The notes under the pieces are model-generated. The model was not told where the DNA came from. It saw nothing but the letters and a program-made list of their open reading frames with translations, and made no database searches. A stretch of 64,000 bases of DNA from Dastarcus helophoroides (taxonomy: Eukaryota > Arthropoda > Insecta > Coleoptera > Bothrideridae), in NCBI GenBank assembly GCA_028583605.1, contig CM053330.1:31023619-31087618 (forward strand), given 5' to 3'. Positions 22,170 to 33,660 of this stretch are shown here, one piece after another. Each line of letters begins with the position of its first letter. The first letter of the stretch is position 1. Both the position numbers and the translations under genes were made by a program.

Positions 22170-23690
22170 AACTTCTAAAAATTACGATTTTTTTTAAATG
22201 TCTACTAATTCGTATTTTAAAAAGCTTAACTTTTTCAGTAAAATTGTTTAACATTTCGCTTTTAATTTTCTCCAGAAATTCCGACTTCTTTAAATTTGAT
22301 TTTCTAGGAAAACTTTCACATTGTTTTTCAAAATATAGATTTTTTTAACTTCCTCTTTTTTTGAAAATTCTAACCAGTTTGCTTTTTATGAAATTATGAC
22401 CTTGAAATTTCTCCAAATGTTAACTTAATAAAAATTTTACTTTTTTTTAGTTTGGAATATTTCGATTTCTTTTTTTTTAAAAACGGTTTTCGTAAAATTC
22501 TGACTTTGTTTTTATTTCGAATTATTTTGAAAATTTCTACCTTTTTAAAAACTTTAGCAGTTTTGAAAATTACGATTCTTTCTTATTTCTTATTCTTATT
22601 TTAAAAAGCTTAACTTTTTCCGTAATCTTGACTTTGTTTAACATTTTACTTGGAATTTTCTTTAAAAATTCCGACTTCTTTCAATTTGATTTTCTAGGAA
22701 AATTTCGATATTGTTTTTCAAAATATATATTTTTTGAACTTCCTCTTTTTTTTAGAAATTCTGACCAGTTTGCTTTTAATGAAATTATGACCTTGAAATT
22801 TCTCGACATTTTGACTTTTTAAAATTTTTAACTAATTTGGAATATTTCGATTTTTTTTTGAAAAACGCTTTTCATAAAATTCCGAATTTGTTTTTACTTC
22901 GACTTTTTTTTTGAAAATTTCTACCTTTTAAAAACTTGAACTCTTGAAAATTACTACTTTTTTTAAATGTCCACTTTTTCGTATTTTAAAAAGCTTAACT
23001 TTTTCAGTAATATCGACTTTAACATTTCGCTTTTAATTTTCTCAGAAATTCTGACTTCTTTCAATTTGATTTTCTAGGAAAATTTCGATAATGTTTTTCA
23101 AAATATAGATTTTTTTTGAACTTCCTCTTGGAAATTCTGACCAGTTTGTTTTTTATGAAATTATGACCTTGGAATTTCTCCAAATTTTGACTTATTAAAA
23201 ATTTCAACTGGTTTGGAATATTCCTACTTTTTCTTTGAAAAACGGTTTTCATAAAATTCCAAATTTGTTTTAATTTCGACTTACTTTGAAAATTTCTACC
23301 GTTTTAAAAACTTAAACTGTTTTGAAAATTACGATTTTTTTAAATGTCCATTTATTCTTATTTTAAAATGCTTAACTCTTTCCGTAATATTGACTTTGTT
23401 TAACATTTCACTTTAAATTTTCTCCAAAAATTCCAACTTCTTTCAATTTGATTTTCTAGGAAAATTTCGATATTGTTTATCAAAATATAGATTTTTTTTA
23501 AGTTTCTCTTTTTTGAAAATTCTGACCAGTTTGCTGTTTTATGAAACTATGACCTTGAAATTTCTCGAAATTTTGACTTATTAAAAATTTTAACTAGTTT
23601 GGAATATTTCGACTTTTTTTTTTGAAAAACGGTTTTCATAAAATTCCGAATTTCTTTTTGTGTCGACTTTTTTGAAAAGTTCTTATGTTA
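22170..23690. repeat. Tandem satellite, ~380-bp unit, four copies
   Basis: The word TTTGATTTTCTAGGAAAA recurs at about 22301, 22691, 23071 and 23450, spacings 390, 380 and 379 bp. Units also share CCAGTTTG...TTATGAAATTATGACCTTG and AAAAGCTTAACT. The units are built from the same T-rich motif as the flanks, so the array appears to have grown out of that background. Confidence 0.85.
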
Positions 23691-25029
23691 TTTGATAAAC
23701 TAAGGCTTTTTTTTAAAACTCGACTTTTAAAAATTTCGTCTTTAAAAATTTTGTTATATTTTTTCAATAATTTTGTTTTCTCTCTACTTTTTCAAAGACT
23801 TCTTACAAACAAGAGTGTTACGTGAAAATGTTTAATTTTTTGAAAATTTTTATTTATCTCAAAATTTCGTTTCAACTATTTTTGAAAAATTCTACTTTTT
23901 TTTCAAAAATTTGGACTACTCTGAAAATTTTGACTTTTTTTACAATTTCGATTTTTTGTAAATTTGACTTTGGCAAACTTTTTTCAAAATGTCTCTCTAC
24001 TTTTTCAAAGACTTCTGTAAACAAGGAGTGTTATGTGAGAATGTTTAATTTTTTGAAGTATTTTGTTTATCTGAAAATTTCGTTGTTTATATAAAGTTTT
24101 GGTTTTATTTTGTAAATTTCAGCTTTCTTTTTGGAACTTTTTTTTCAAAAATTTCGACTGAAAATTTTGATTTTTTTTTGAAAATTTCGACTTTTTTATA
24201 ATTTGGATTTTTTGAAAATTTGACTTTTTGCCAAATTTAGAATTTTTTGAAATGGCGAACTTTTTTCAAAATGTCCATTTATTTCAAACAATTCATACTT
24301 TTTTCTAAATATTTACTGACAAAAATTACGACTTTTCTGAAAATATTTTTTGTTTTAACATTTTTATTTATCTCAAAATTTGGTTGTTTATTTAATTTTC
24401 GACTATGAAAATTTTGATTTTTTTGGAAATTTGAACTCTTTACAATTTCGATTTTTTTAAAAATTTGACTTTCTTCCAAAATTGGAATTTTTTGAAAATG
24501 TCGAGCTTTTTCCAAAATATCTATTTATTTTAAAAAATTCTTAGTTTTTTCAAAATATTTATCGACAAAATTTCGACTTTTCTGTAAACTTGGATTTTTT
24601 AAAAACTCCATTTTTTTGAAAATTTCGATTTTTCTTTGAAAATGTTGAGTTTATGTAGAAAAATTTGAAGTATACAATTTTTTCCAAATATCGAATGTAT
24701 TTGTAATGTCGACGTGTTTGATAATTTCGATATTTTTGAACAATTGTGCCTCTTTTTCGAAATATTAGCTTTTGAAATTTTTTCCTTTTTTGAAAATTCG
24801 TATCTACCCTTTTCAAAATTACATCGTTTACTTAAAATTTTGATTACATTTTGCATATTTCAATTTTGCAAAAGCTTTTACTTTCTGTCAAAAATTTCGA
24901 CTGCTTTGGTATTGATTTTTTGTAACTTTTCTTAAAATTTCGTTTTTTTTTAAATTTCGAGATCTTTTTGAAAATTTTGAGTTTTTGTCTAAATGTACAC
25001 CTATTTTAAAAATTACAATTTTTTTTTCA
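23691..25029. repeat. T-rich degenerate repeats with a local duplication
   Basis: Same composition as above. CTCTACTTTTTCAAAGACTT recurs at about 23783 and 23993, a ~210-bp local duplication. No genes. Confidence 0.6.
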
Positions 25030-25496
25030 AAATAGCGGCTCAAATTCGGAATGTCAAAAATAACTTAATTTATTAAGAATTTCCCAAAATTTTAAGTTTA
25101 ACCACTAAATAAAAAGTTTAATCAATATAAAAAAATCTCAAATTTGAAGGTTCAACCTTGAAATGTTTTTCATGCAATTCTGAAAATAATCGTAGAAATT
25201 TGAATTTTGATTTTTTCTAAAAACTAAAACTTTCACTTGTGTTTAAAGTATAACTTTTGGACTAAAAATCCGAGTGAATGAAGTGAAACTTGAAGAATCT
25301 CTTTTCATATTTAGGCATATTTAAGTTTCAAAACTTTAGACTTTTTAATAACTTTGCCTTTGTTTCTCAAAACCCCGATCTCCACTTCAACTTATATCTC
25401 GAAATTTCGAACTTAAGCTAAAAAGTTTGATCTTTTTTCGACATTTCGTATTGTTTATCTAACTTTAATTTTTGGTTTGATATTTGATCTCTTAAA
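25030..25496 (+). repeat. Duplicated segment, copy 1 (partner 47185-47650)
   Basis: About 460 bp match 47185-47650 closely in the same orientation: AATAACTTAATTTATTAA, TTTGGACTAAAAATCCGAGT, GAATCTCTTTTC, ATTTAGGCATATTTAAGTTT, ACTTTGCCTTTGTTTCTCAA and TTTTTGGTTTGATATTTGAT are shared. Both copies are followed by a family A foldback repeat. Confidence 0.9.
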
Positions 25497-25760
25497 AAAT
25501 TGAAATACAAATCTTGTCTCCTGAAAAAAGTAAAGATTAAAAAACACAACAAGGGTTGCTTTAACTCGTTTCGGTAATCAAGCTATCATCTTCAGAGAGA
25601 TACTCAGATACTCAGAAACTTAGTATCTCTTTGAAGATGATAGCTTGGCTATCGTAACGCGTTAGAGCAACCTTTGTTGTGTTTTTTAATCTTTCTTGGC
25701 TTCAGGGGACATGATTTGTATTTCAATTTTGAAGATAACCAAGGACCAGTCCGTTCCATC
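25497..25760. repeat. Family A hammerhead-type foldback, both arms
   Basis: Left arm ~25497-25607, right arm ~25613-25750, reverse complements of each other. Each arm holds a 41-nt hammerhead-like module pointing outward from the centre. On the minus strand 25559-25599 has intact core CUGAAGA and GAAA, with stem I CUCU/AAAG. On the plus strand 25627-25667 has UUGAAGA, stem II GAUAGC/GCUAUC, GUAA, stem III ACGCGU and stem I CUCU/AGAG. The right side ends with CCAAGGACCAGTCCGTTCC, also found at the end of the copies at 47 and 50 kb. Confidence 0.85.
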
Positions 25761-26300
25761 AAAATTTTGTTTCTTTTAAAAAAATTCTCTTTGTGTTTTT
25801 GAAAATTTCCATTTTGTTGAAAATGTCGACTTTGTTAGAAAACTTCCATTATTTTTTAAGTATGTTTACAATTTTTTTTTGAGGATTTCGTTTTCTTTTG
25901 GAGTGACGATTTTTTCGAAAGTTTTGATTTTTTTTTTGAAACCTTTGCTACTTTTTTAAAACTTTGACTTTTGTAAACTTCGACTGCATTGAAATTTCAT
26001 ATCTAATTTTGTTCAAAATTTTATCGTTTATTCAAAATTTTGATTTTACTTTGAATATGTCAATTTTCTAGAAAGATTTCAAAAGTTTTCAAACATTTTT
26101 ACCATTCTCAACGTTTTCACTTTTTTTTTATAAAAAAAATCGACTTTTTTCACAATTTCGATTTATATTATTTTTGATTTTTCTAAAAATTTGACTTTTC
26201 CCAAATTTCGCATTTTTTTGAAAATGAGAGTCCATTTAGAAAAATTTGAACTTTTCAAAGTATAGAACTTTTTTTTTGAAAATATCGCAAATCTTATAAT
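25761..26300. repeat. T-rich degenerate repeats
   Basis: Low-complexity T-rich sequence without genes. Confidence 0.6.
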
Positions 26301-26446
26301 CATTAATCACATTAATCACAGTTGTTACTTAAAACAGTATTTACTTTTTGTTGGGACTATCCCGCCCAACTCCCAATTAAAATTCAATATTCCTTTTAAC
26401 AAACAGTTTAGGACAATCTGTTAAGGCGGCGGATATCGCTGCACAA

Positions 26447-26550
26447 CACTGCTAACGTTAGAGCATGTTGGTAAACCAAATTAACGTGATGGTAACGCGG
26501 CAACCTACGTTTCCTCTATCGAGCTGCGCTCAACGTTTCCACTTCAAAAA
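26447..26550 (-). mobile_element. End fragment of the TIR element seen at 48198-48910
   Basis: Reads GTTAGAGCATGTTGGTAA, then TGATGGTAACGCGGC, GCTGCGCTCAACG and TTTCCACTTCAAAAA. This matches, in order, the reverse complement of the right end of the 48-kb element (terminal repeat, CGCTCAACGCGCC, TTTTCACTTCAAAAA). Confidence 0.7.
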
Positions 26551-27184
26551 TCAATTCTGATGTGTTCTGGTTTAATTAGTTGGGTTCTTGTTCGCAAAAT
26601 GTTCAAAAAATAACGTTTCAACAGGAAATTACATCGAAGTACTAGAGTATTTTCTTGTTGATGCCTATAAACTCATGAATTCCTTTAGGCAATAAAAGCG
26701 TTACAATGGCGTAAGTTAACAATTTCGAAAAATGCTCTTAACGATATCTTTATGGAAATTAAATTACGCAGTTTTATGAAGTGTCGGAAAACAATGTTAA
26801 ATGCTACAAATGCCTTTAAATTGGATTGTTTAATTGCTCTTTACGCTGAGGCAATAATTAACATTTATAACGCAATTAAAGTCGTTGCCTCTATTAATTA
26901 TAAGTATTGCACTTTTAACTACACCAGACATTCAGTTGCATTAAATTTAAAAAGTGGATAACTATCGTTTAATTATTTAGTGTGAATGAAACAAATTTCG
27001 TTTTAATTAACTCTTCGTTAAGCTGATACTGAAGTTAACATGGTAACTTAACAGAAATATCAGTTATTAAAATATTAAATACAATAATGCGGCGTTTGTT
27101 TCATGCTTTTTATGTGTTTAATTCTTTATGATGCAAACGTATTGATTATAAAACTTGTTTGGTTTTTTTTTTGTTTAATGCACT
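26551..27184. other. Balanced unique-looking DNA
   Basis: About 630 bp without detectable repeats. A 69-codon plus-strand frame at 26752-26961 has no recognised motif. Possible intron or intergenic DNA. Confidence 0.35.
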
Positions 27185-27985
27185 AGCAAAGGGCAACCCC
27201 ATTATGTCTTCAAAGCACTGCGAGTAGGATGCGGAAACAAGGATAGATGGCGATGAATCGCCTTTTTAAACAAGGATAGGTTGTAATTTTTGGGGAAAAT
27301 TCCTTTCGGTAACGAGTTCCATAGCTTGGGAGTTCTATAGAAAATAGAGTCTCCGTAGACAGAAGTCCTCACTGTGGCTAGCTGGGCCGCACAGGAATTT
27401 GCTGTCTCAGACTATCTTGTGTGCCTCAAAATCTTGCCCTTGGGGGATTCAATCCTATTAGTTCTTGCGAACATCTTTCATGGTAGTACTCGTAGAAAAG
27501 AGCCAAGTTACCAACCATCCGCCTGTGCTCTAGTGTTTCGAGACAATCGTTCAAACTCTTGTCATCAATTAGGCGAATCGCTCTTCTTTGAATTGAATCC
27601 AAAAGAGCTCAAGTGTGCTTTGGGGCTGAACTCCAAACATAAGAACAGTATTCTAGTGTTGGCCTAACTTGAGCTTTGTATAAAGCAAGTAGCTGATGAG
27701 ATGTGAAGTACCTTTTAGCTCTACCTTCTGAGAGGAGGACTTGGCAATGGCGCGCACATGATCGTCCCAAGAGAAGTTAGTGCTCGCATTCACTCCTAGG
27801 ATAGACAGATTGGATTCCATCGGTAGGATTTTACCGTCCATTAGTATTTTTGTTGCATTATCCCTTGATGTTTTCTTAGAGAAAACCGCGGCTTGAGTTT
27901 TTGAAGCGTTGAAATTGACCAGGTTTTTCTTATCCCATTTCGGAATGATTTCGACACCCCGATTCCCGAGTTTTCGACCTTAGGA
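27185..27985 (-). pseudogene. Non-LTR retrotransposon reverse transcriptase, C-terminal fragment
   Basis: Minus-strand reading across frames gives the thumb and C-terminal region of a Jockey/CR1/R1-type reverse transcriptase: KWDKKNLVNFNASKTQAAVF, MDGKILPMESNLSILGVNAS, NFSWDDHVRAIAKSSSQKV, then frameshifted remains of the LYKAQ..RP.LEYCSHVW and LWNSLP-type regions down to about 27190. The single longest open piece is 27653-27841. Truncated at the 5' end with many frameshifts and stops; no 3' tail is evident. Confidence 0.85.
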
Positions 27986-28042
27986 CACGCGAGATTTTTG
28001 GAGACCATAAGGATTTTTCTCTTTGTTCAAGTAGTCTGTATA
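27986..28042. other. Short spacer
   Basis: Nothing recognised between the LINE fragment and the dispersed repeat. Confidence 0.4.
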
Positions 28043-28180
28043 ATATCTTCTGGGAAATTTTTCTTAGAGAACAACCGCTTCGCTAGGTGGCAGTGTTTCA
28101 ACTGTTGGTAGTTTAGCTACCTATGATTCACTATACACGCCTCGAGAGCTGCATGAATTTATAGTCTAGGTTGCATTCTA
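28043..28180 (+). repeat. Dispersed repeat, copy 1 (partner 39781-39920)
   Basis: Shares CGCTAGGTGGCAGTGTTT, AGTTTAGCTACCTATGATTC and ACTATACACGCCT with 39781-39920 at high identity. At its 3' edge it is interrupted by the hAT-like MITE that starts at 28181. Family unknown. Confidence 0.8.
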
Positions 28181-28503
28181 CCATATATGTAATACTTCTA
28201 TATGGCGTGTTGTGTATAATCGGCACTGCAAAATGCCTTGTCAAAAAGATGAGATGAAAGTATATGTCGTACTCTTTCGAGGACAAGCATTCATTCTTTT
28301 ATAGCGGAACAGATGACAAGATGGGCGGGAATACTAATAAATAAATGACAACAATGACGACTGCCGTGAAGGGGGATATTTGAAATAAACGTTGGGATTG
28401 GTTAATATATTCTGTCCTTGAAAAAGACAAACATATATATCCATCGCGCCTTTTTGACACAAACAAAGGGACAAAACACGCCATATAGAAGTATTACATA
28501 TAT
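28181..28503. mobile_element. hAT-like MITE with 8-bp flanking duplication
   Basis: About 323 bp with ~30-bp terminal inverted repeats ATATATGTAATACTTC then TATATGGCGTGTT at both ends. GCATTCTA is found immediately outside both ends (28173-28180 and 28504-28511), fitting the 8-bp target duplication of hAT transposons, with a CC between duplication and left TIR. There is no transposase. Two short minus-strand frames within it are not gene-like. Confidence 0.7.
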
Positions 28504-28511
28504 GCATTCTA

Positions 28512-28889
28512 TTTGCAAATACCAATGATGGCGCAATTATGACAAGTATTTCAAAGTTATCACGTCATCGCGTCCAAAAACAATAATCACTGCTGACATT
28601 CAATAGCTGAGTTAGCTAGCAACTAGCTAGAAACTACCTAGTATACCATGAATATAAGACACTGAACTGTATAGTATAATTGTCACGGAATTACAAACTG
28701 CAGAAATTACGCACTGATCTTCTGTTCCGGATTATCAGTAAGACAAACTAAGCACGTGTGAAGGTGCCTAGGTGTCTAAGAAGGCACGTAAACTCTAGTC
28801 ATCAAAATTAATTTGAAGGAGCCCCAATCTAAATGGCCTAGAGGACTGTCAATATATAATCCTCCTTTCTTGTATTTGGTTAAGTCTGT
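28512..28889. other. Unassigned sequence
   Basis: Balanced composition. Contains CTAGCAACTAGCTAG-type short palindromes near 28615-28640. No gene supported. Confidence 0.35.
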
Positions 28890-29945
28890 CCACCTTAAAT
28901 ACTCATAAGGACTCTTGGAAATTAAAATTTCAGTGAGAAACTAAAATTCATCAGTTATATTTTAGTTTTCAACCATAATTTTTTCTTCATACTTGGAAAG
29001 TTGTACCCAATCGATTAAATTTACTACAGATTCTAGGAAATGCCCAAACACTTCGTCAGAAACTAAATATTATAGCTTCATCGTAATCTTTTGCATTAAA
29101 TAAAAACCGATCATTCTTTAATACTCACTGATGCTTTTGGTGGTCAAAATTTTAATGAAAAACAAAGTTCATATCATTTTTCTCTACAATTTTGCCTTCA
29201 TATGATATATTTTTCCGACGATAGGCTGTGCCTTAGCGAATAATTATGGTAGATATTGTAGAAACTAACAAGAAGTTTCATTTGAAACAAACAGCATATT
29301 GCCATCATAATCTTACGTATTTGGACACAATCGATCCCATCTTCATCATCATTTGGTGGTAACAATTTTAATGAAAAACGAAAGTTTATCAGTAATATTT
29401 TCTTTTCCCACAATAATTTTGTCTTCAAGAGATACATTTTTTTCAGATGTGCCTCATCAATTGGTTATGTTAAAGACTCTAGAAACTAATCAGAAGTTTC
29501 GTCTGAAACTAAATGATCCGTCTTAATACTCATTTGGTGACCAAAATATCAATGAAAAACGAAATTTCATCAGTAACATTTTCTTTTTCTTTCATAATTT
29601 TATCTTCATATTATATATAATTTTTTAGGTTGTACATCATTGCTTGGGTAATTCCAAAGTACCAAATAGTTGAACAGAACCTTCGTTTGAAGCGAAACAT
29701 TTTCATGTTTTGTGTATTCAGTTAACTCAGATGTTGTCAACATTTTGGTAATAAGCTAAAGTTCATCAGTAATATTTTCTTTTTCACTACAATTTTACCT
29801 TCATAAACTGGAAATTTCTAAGTTATACCATATTGATTGGATATTCCAGTGACTTTAAGAGTTCATTAGAAACTTCGTTTTAAACAAAACATTATTTCGT
29901 CATTATTATTTGAGTACTCAGTTCGCATGGTTTTGTTCTGAAATT
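28890..29945. repeat. Diverged tandem array, unit ~180-220 bp, about five units
   Basis: A block resembling TTTTAATGAAAAACGAAA, TTCATCAGTAATATTTTC, ACAATTTTGCCTTCATA and GAAGTTTCGTTTGAAAC recurs with anchors near 28925, 29146, 29368, 29545 and 29740. The units are so diverged that the array is visible only by comparing blocks in order. Confidence 0.7.
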
Positions 29946-31140
29946 AATTTCCAGTGGGATTCCTTTTGTTTCTCTTCCCATTTGTGGGCTTTATTTCTTA
30001 CATGGCATTTAGCTATACCAAAGTAAGGTTCGGGTCCAAAAAATGGGGATGCTGCCCTTCTCTGGCTAGGCGATCGCCAATCTCATTTCCTTCAGTACCT
30101 ATGTGTGATGGCACCCACATCAAGATTACCTTATTGCGGACAGCCAACTGTTTTAGTAGTTGTAGACAGTCCCACACTAGTATGGTTTTGACAGTAAAGC
30201 TGCTCAGAGCTTTAAGCGCGGCTTGACTGTCTGAAGAGATATAAATCCTTGCTCCTTGTAAGTCCTTTGATAGACATTTCCGGGTGTATAGTTCTATGGC
30301 ATGTACTTCTGCCTGGAAGATTGTGGGAGTTTGACCTAAGGCTTTTGTTAGCCTGTATCTTGGGACATATACGCTGACCCCAGTTTTTGACCCATCCGGG
30401 CATCATATAAGTGATCCTTGTGGTAGGTTAGGTTTTTGGCCCATCCCATTGATATGGCAATCATTTATGACCACTTCAAATGAGTGTTCGAACTCGAACC
30501 TGGTATGTATTGTACCAACCGGTTTTATCATTAGCGATGACACAAATTCTTTGAGAATACTCATGTGTCCGATAAAGTCTCCTTTCTTCAGATCTATTGC
30601 CTGAACTAGTCTTAAAGCCCCCAGAAATTCCTCCTTCTTTACTTGTAGATGTAAAGAGGGGAAATTCAGCATGACTTCCAGAACTGCATTGCTCCTGTAA
30701 TTCCAAGACATGCTAAACGTACTTTTGCAAGTTTATCTTGGGCTGCTTTTTCTTTTGCTTTTAGTCACCATACTAACGAAAAGTTACGTAACAATTGGTG
30801 TGATAACCATCAGGTAAGACCAGTAAATCATTTTGGAATTCAGTCCTCAGGTTTTTCCAAAGAGTCTACGGCAGATCCAGTTTACCACTGTTGCCACGTT
30901 CGACTACCTTTGCCAGGTGTGTGTTCCAAGTAAGTTCCTGGTCTACCATTAAACCTAGGTATTTTGTCTCACTTGAGAAGTCAATTTGTACTCCTTCATG
31001 ATGGGAGCTATTAACGGGAACTTCCTTCTTTTAGTAAATGGAATAATAACTGTTTTGCTTGGGTTGACTCTTAGGACTTCCTTCCAGCACCAAATGTTGA
31101 TGATATTTATGGCGGTTTGCATCAGTTTGATATAACTCAT
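29946..31140 (-). pseudogene. Non-LTR retrotransposon, RT end plus RNase H domain
   Basis: The minus strand encodes, across frames, the end of a reverse transcriptase (MQTAINIINIWCWKEVLRVN, PSKTVIIPFTKRRKF, YLGLMVDQELTWN-type block) and then an RNase H domain: YVPRYRLTKALGQTP, TIFQAEVHAIELYTRK (catalytic Glu), ARIYISSDSQAALKALSS (catalytic Asp), VILMWVPSHIGTEGNEIGDR (last catalytic Asp region). The presence of RNase H places it among the I/Jockey-related LINE groups. Stops and frameshifts are frequent. Different in sequence from the fragment at 27.2-28.0 kb. It lies directly against the diverged tandem array. Confidence 0.88.
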
Positions 31141-32052
31141 TTATATATACATATATAACTTATTCAGTAACAAGTTTCCTTAATTTTTGGGATTTTGTGT
31201 TACCCAAGATCCTAACAGAAATGTGAAAATTATTGGTTATTCTACGTAGTAGAGGAAAAAAAAAGTAAAAACGTAATGCAAGATTAAGAAGGAGATAACA
31301 CTGCCTAGCATAATCCAGCATCAGTTGCTAATAAAGGATAATTCGCGGTTGTTTATCAGGTAATTTGAAATTGAAATTATAACATCGAAACCTATATTTA
31401 TTATAATTCTAACTTTTCTCGCACGCTACCCAACGATGTGCTTAGCTGGCCACAATGAAACACCTCTGAACTAACCGATGGAAAGATATTTTCACTCAAG
31501 GTTTATTAAAACATTACTAGTGGAAAGCGTACTGCGAAAATACTCGTATCCACCTAATTCTAACTAATATACCCTATATCTCATTTATGAGTGTAACAAC
31601 GTAATAATTGATTTGTTTTTTTGTCAGATTTATATCAAACTGGTCTCAAAAGGTACAGGTCTCCAAGGTCTATTTATTACCATTTAATCACTTTTCATTA
31701 TCACGTGCAAAATGCACTCTATCCAAAATTTGGAGAATTTATGCAACGAGCGCTTCACGAAAATGTATTAATTGTTTCTGTCAAAATATTAAGGTCAAGA
31801 ATTCCTTTTGCTAAATGATTTAAATGATTTAAATATGTTATAGTATTGTTGTGGGCTATCAATTCGAATGATTATTAACACTTGTTGAATTGTATATACT
31901 TCATTTCCAAACTAAACTGACAACACTGACTGACTGACTACCTCGAGGGAAAGGCGACCGCCTTATATAGTTCTCGCTTCCGGGTTCTAAAAAAATCCAG
32001 CAGATAAGGCTTATCGTTTGCCGAAATTTCTGGAACGCTTAACGTTTAACGT
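31141..32052. other. Unassigned DNA
   Basis: AT-rich to balanced. The overlapping 65-68-codon frames at 31608-31818 lack motifs. ACTGACTGACTACCTCGAG at 31925 is a common transposon-like word but no element boundary was found. Confidence 0.35.
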
Positions 32053-32496
32053 AGGGGTAGATTTGAACCCGAAGATCCCCTCGTCAGTCGATTAGCTTTT
32101 TACAATTAATTTCCAATATTTTGCCGAATATAATGCCAAAATCTTATTTGGTTAGGTCCCGGCTGTAGTTATGATTTGAATTTTTTTTAAATTTATAGAT
32201 AGGGGTACATTTCACCCCGAAGATCCCGTCGTCAGTAAATAAGACTTTTACTGTTAATTTTTTATATTTTTCTAAATAGAATGTCAAAATCTTATTTGGT
32301 TAGGTTCGGGCTGTAGTTATGATTTGAATTTTTTTATGATTCGTATATAGGGGTTCATTTCACCCTGAAGATCCCGGCGTTAGTTGATGAGCTTGTACGA
32401 ATGGAATTCCCATGTTTTTGTGAACAAAATGTTAAAGTTTTATTTGGTTATGTCAACGCGTTTGGTATATATGAATTTTTATATAACTTATAGATA
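32053..32496. repeat. Tandem repeat, 148-bp unit, three copies
   Basis: Unit anchors AGGGGTNNATTT lie at 32053, 32201 and 32349, exactly 148 bp apart. Each unit carries GAAGATCCC, AAATCTTATTTGGTTAGGT-like sequence and ATGATTTGAATTTTTT. The third copy is the most diverged. Confidence 0.88.
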
Positions 32497-33660
32497 TTTA
32501 CTTTAATGGAATGGTCGCCTAACGCTGCTAAATATTTTGGCCGCTACGACGAATTATTTTCTGCCTGCATGCTCGTTGCCGGCCGGTAACTCATATCGCG
32601 ATACCCGCACGCCCATGGACGTTCGGTTAACTTCGTAAAAGTGGCTGCTGGGTTTTGGCCGCTGTCTTCACACCGGTCTGACACGAACGATTGAATTGAG
32701 GCATGCATTAGGACTGATTGAGGTTTGATAGGACCAGAGACTAGATTAATTCCTTTGAATTATCCATTAACTGTGTTTGTAAATTTGAACAAAATATCCT
32801 TCTTCAATCTGTACGAATTCTTTAAAGCTGATTAAGTTAAATTTTTATTACGTTTATCAAAACTAATTTTATAAATAAGAAATTAGATTTAATTGACACC
32901 ACCCACCATCTTCCGCGATCTTACATTAACCTACAATATCTGGTTGTTAATTAAAAATAGACAAATTTAGACATTAAAACAAAACAAATTAATCCGTCAA
33001 TTTAACAAATTTAAAAACTTTCTTTAATTACTATTTTAAAGTCGTAGACGAAGTTGCTGGTAATAGCTGCAGCGAAGCAAAGAGCCCTTCGAGAGCATTC
33101 GAAGTTTTGTTGCCCTGATGATTTCATACGTTTGTTTTTAAATATCTGGTAGATCAAATGCTTTACTCCCATGTAAAATTCAATTTCCTCCAGCAAAGTA
33201 GAAACTAATTAAAACAAATGCTGATTCGCTCGCATCGACTTCGGTGCCCTGTATGTGGCATTCTATCGTACCTCCTCCCAAGACTTTTATGGTCGGCGGC
33301 CCCATAAAATGTAATACCACACGGTGGTTAGCCGGATTCACACGGCCGGCCGGCAATAACTCAAAGTGCACACAAGTATTAAAGCACGTACCGTTGAGGA
33401 CAATAAAAACTGGGGGCAGTCTCATCGCAAGCTTTACTAATTCGGCCATGGGAGCGACTCGGCCGCGATTCCATCCATCCGACCGGACGAGCGACGGCCA
33501 ACAGTTAACGGGGTGCAATAAAATGCGGCCGCCGCAGATGCAACTTTAGTGCTATGCGGGCGCTCCTAAAAAAGCTGCCGCTGCTGTTGGTCATTTTACC
33601 GCACAGTGACTCCGCTCCCGACTCGGACGCGTCGCCTTCGGCGTTTTTTACATCTTTTGA
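32497..33660. promoter_or_regulatory. CpG-rich island, candidate promoter or conserved regulatory region
   Basis: The only G+C-rich stretch in the window, densest at 33210-33640, where words such as CGACTCGGCCGCGATT, CGACCGGACGAGCGACGG and GCGGCCGCCGCAGATG give roughly one CpG every 8-10 bp. Parts are open on both strands for about 100 codons, which follows from composition and is not evidence of coding. TTTATGG words at 33285 and 33302 (the latter inverted) resemble homeodomain (Caudal-type) sites. The surroundings are free of recognised transposons. Best read as the 5' region of a gene or a conserved cis-regulatory block. Confidence 0.45.
33392..33449 (-). CDS. Possible short first coding exon
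   Basis: Within the CpG-rich island the minus strand has ATG at 33449 leading to MAELVKLAMRLPPVFIVLNG, with a plausible donor (CAACG then GTACGT) after 33392. It would end in phase 1, so it cannot join directly to the candidate exon at 19274, which starts in phase 0. The N-terminal peptide is hydrophobic and could be a signal sequence. Weak: an alternative ATG 25 bp upstream opens another frame, and the segment may be non-coding. Confidence 0.2.

Noticed and set aside
33180..33549. ~100-codon frames on both strands in the CpG-rich island as genes
   Set aside because: Both strands are open because G+C-rich DNA has few stops; no family match and no consistent splice structure.
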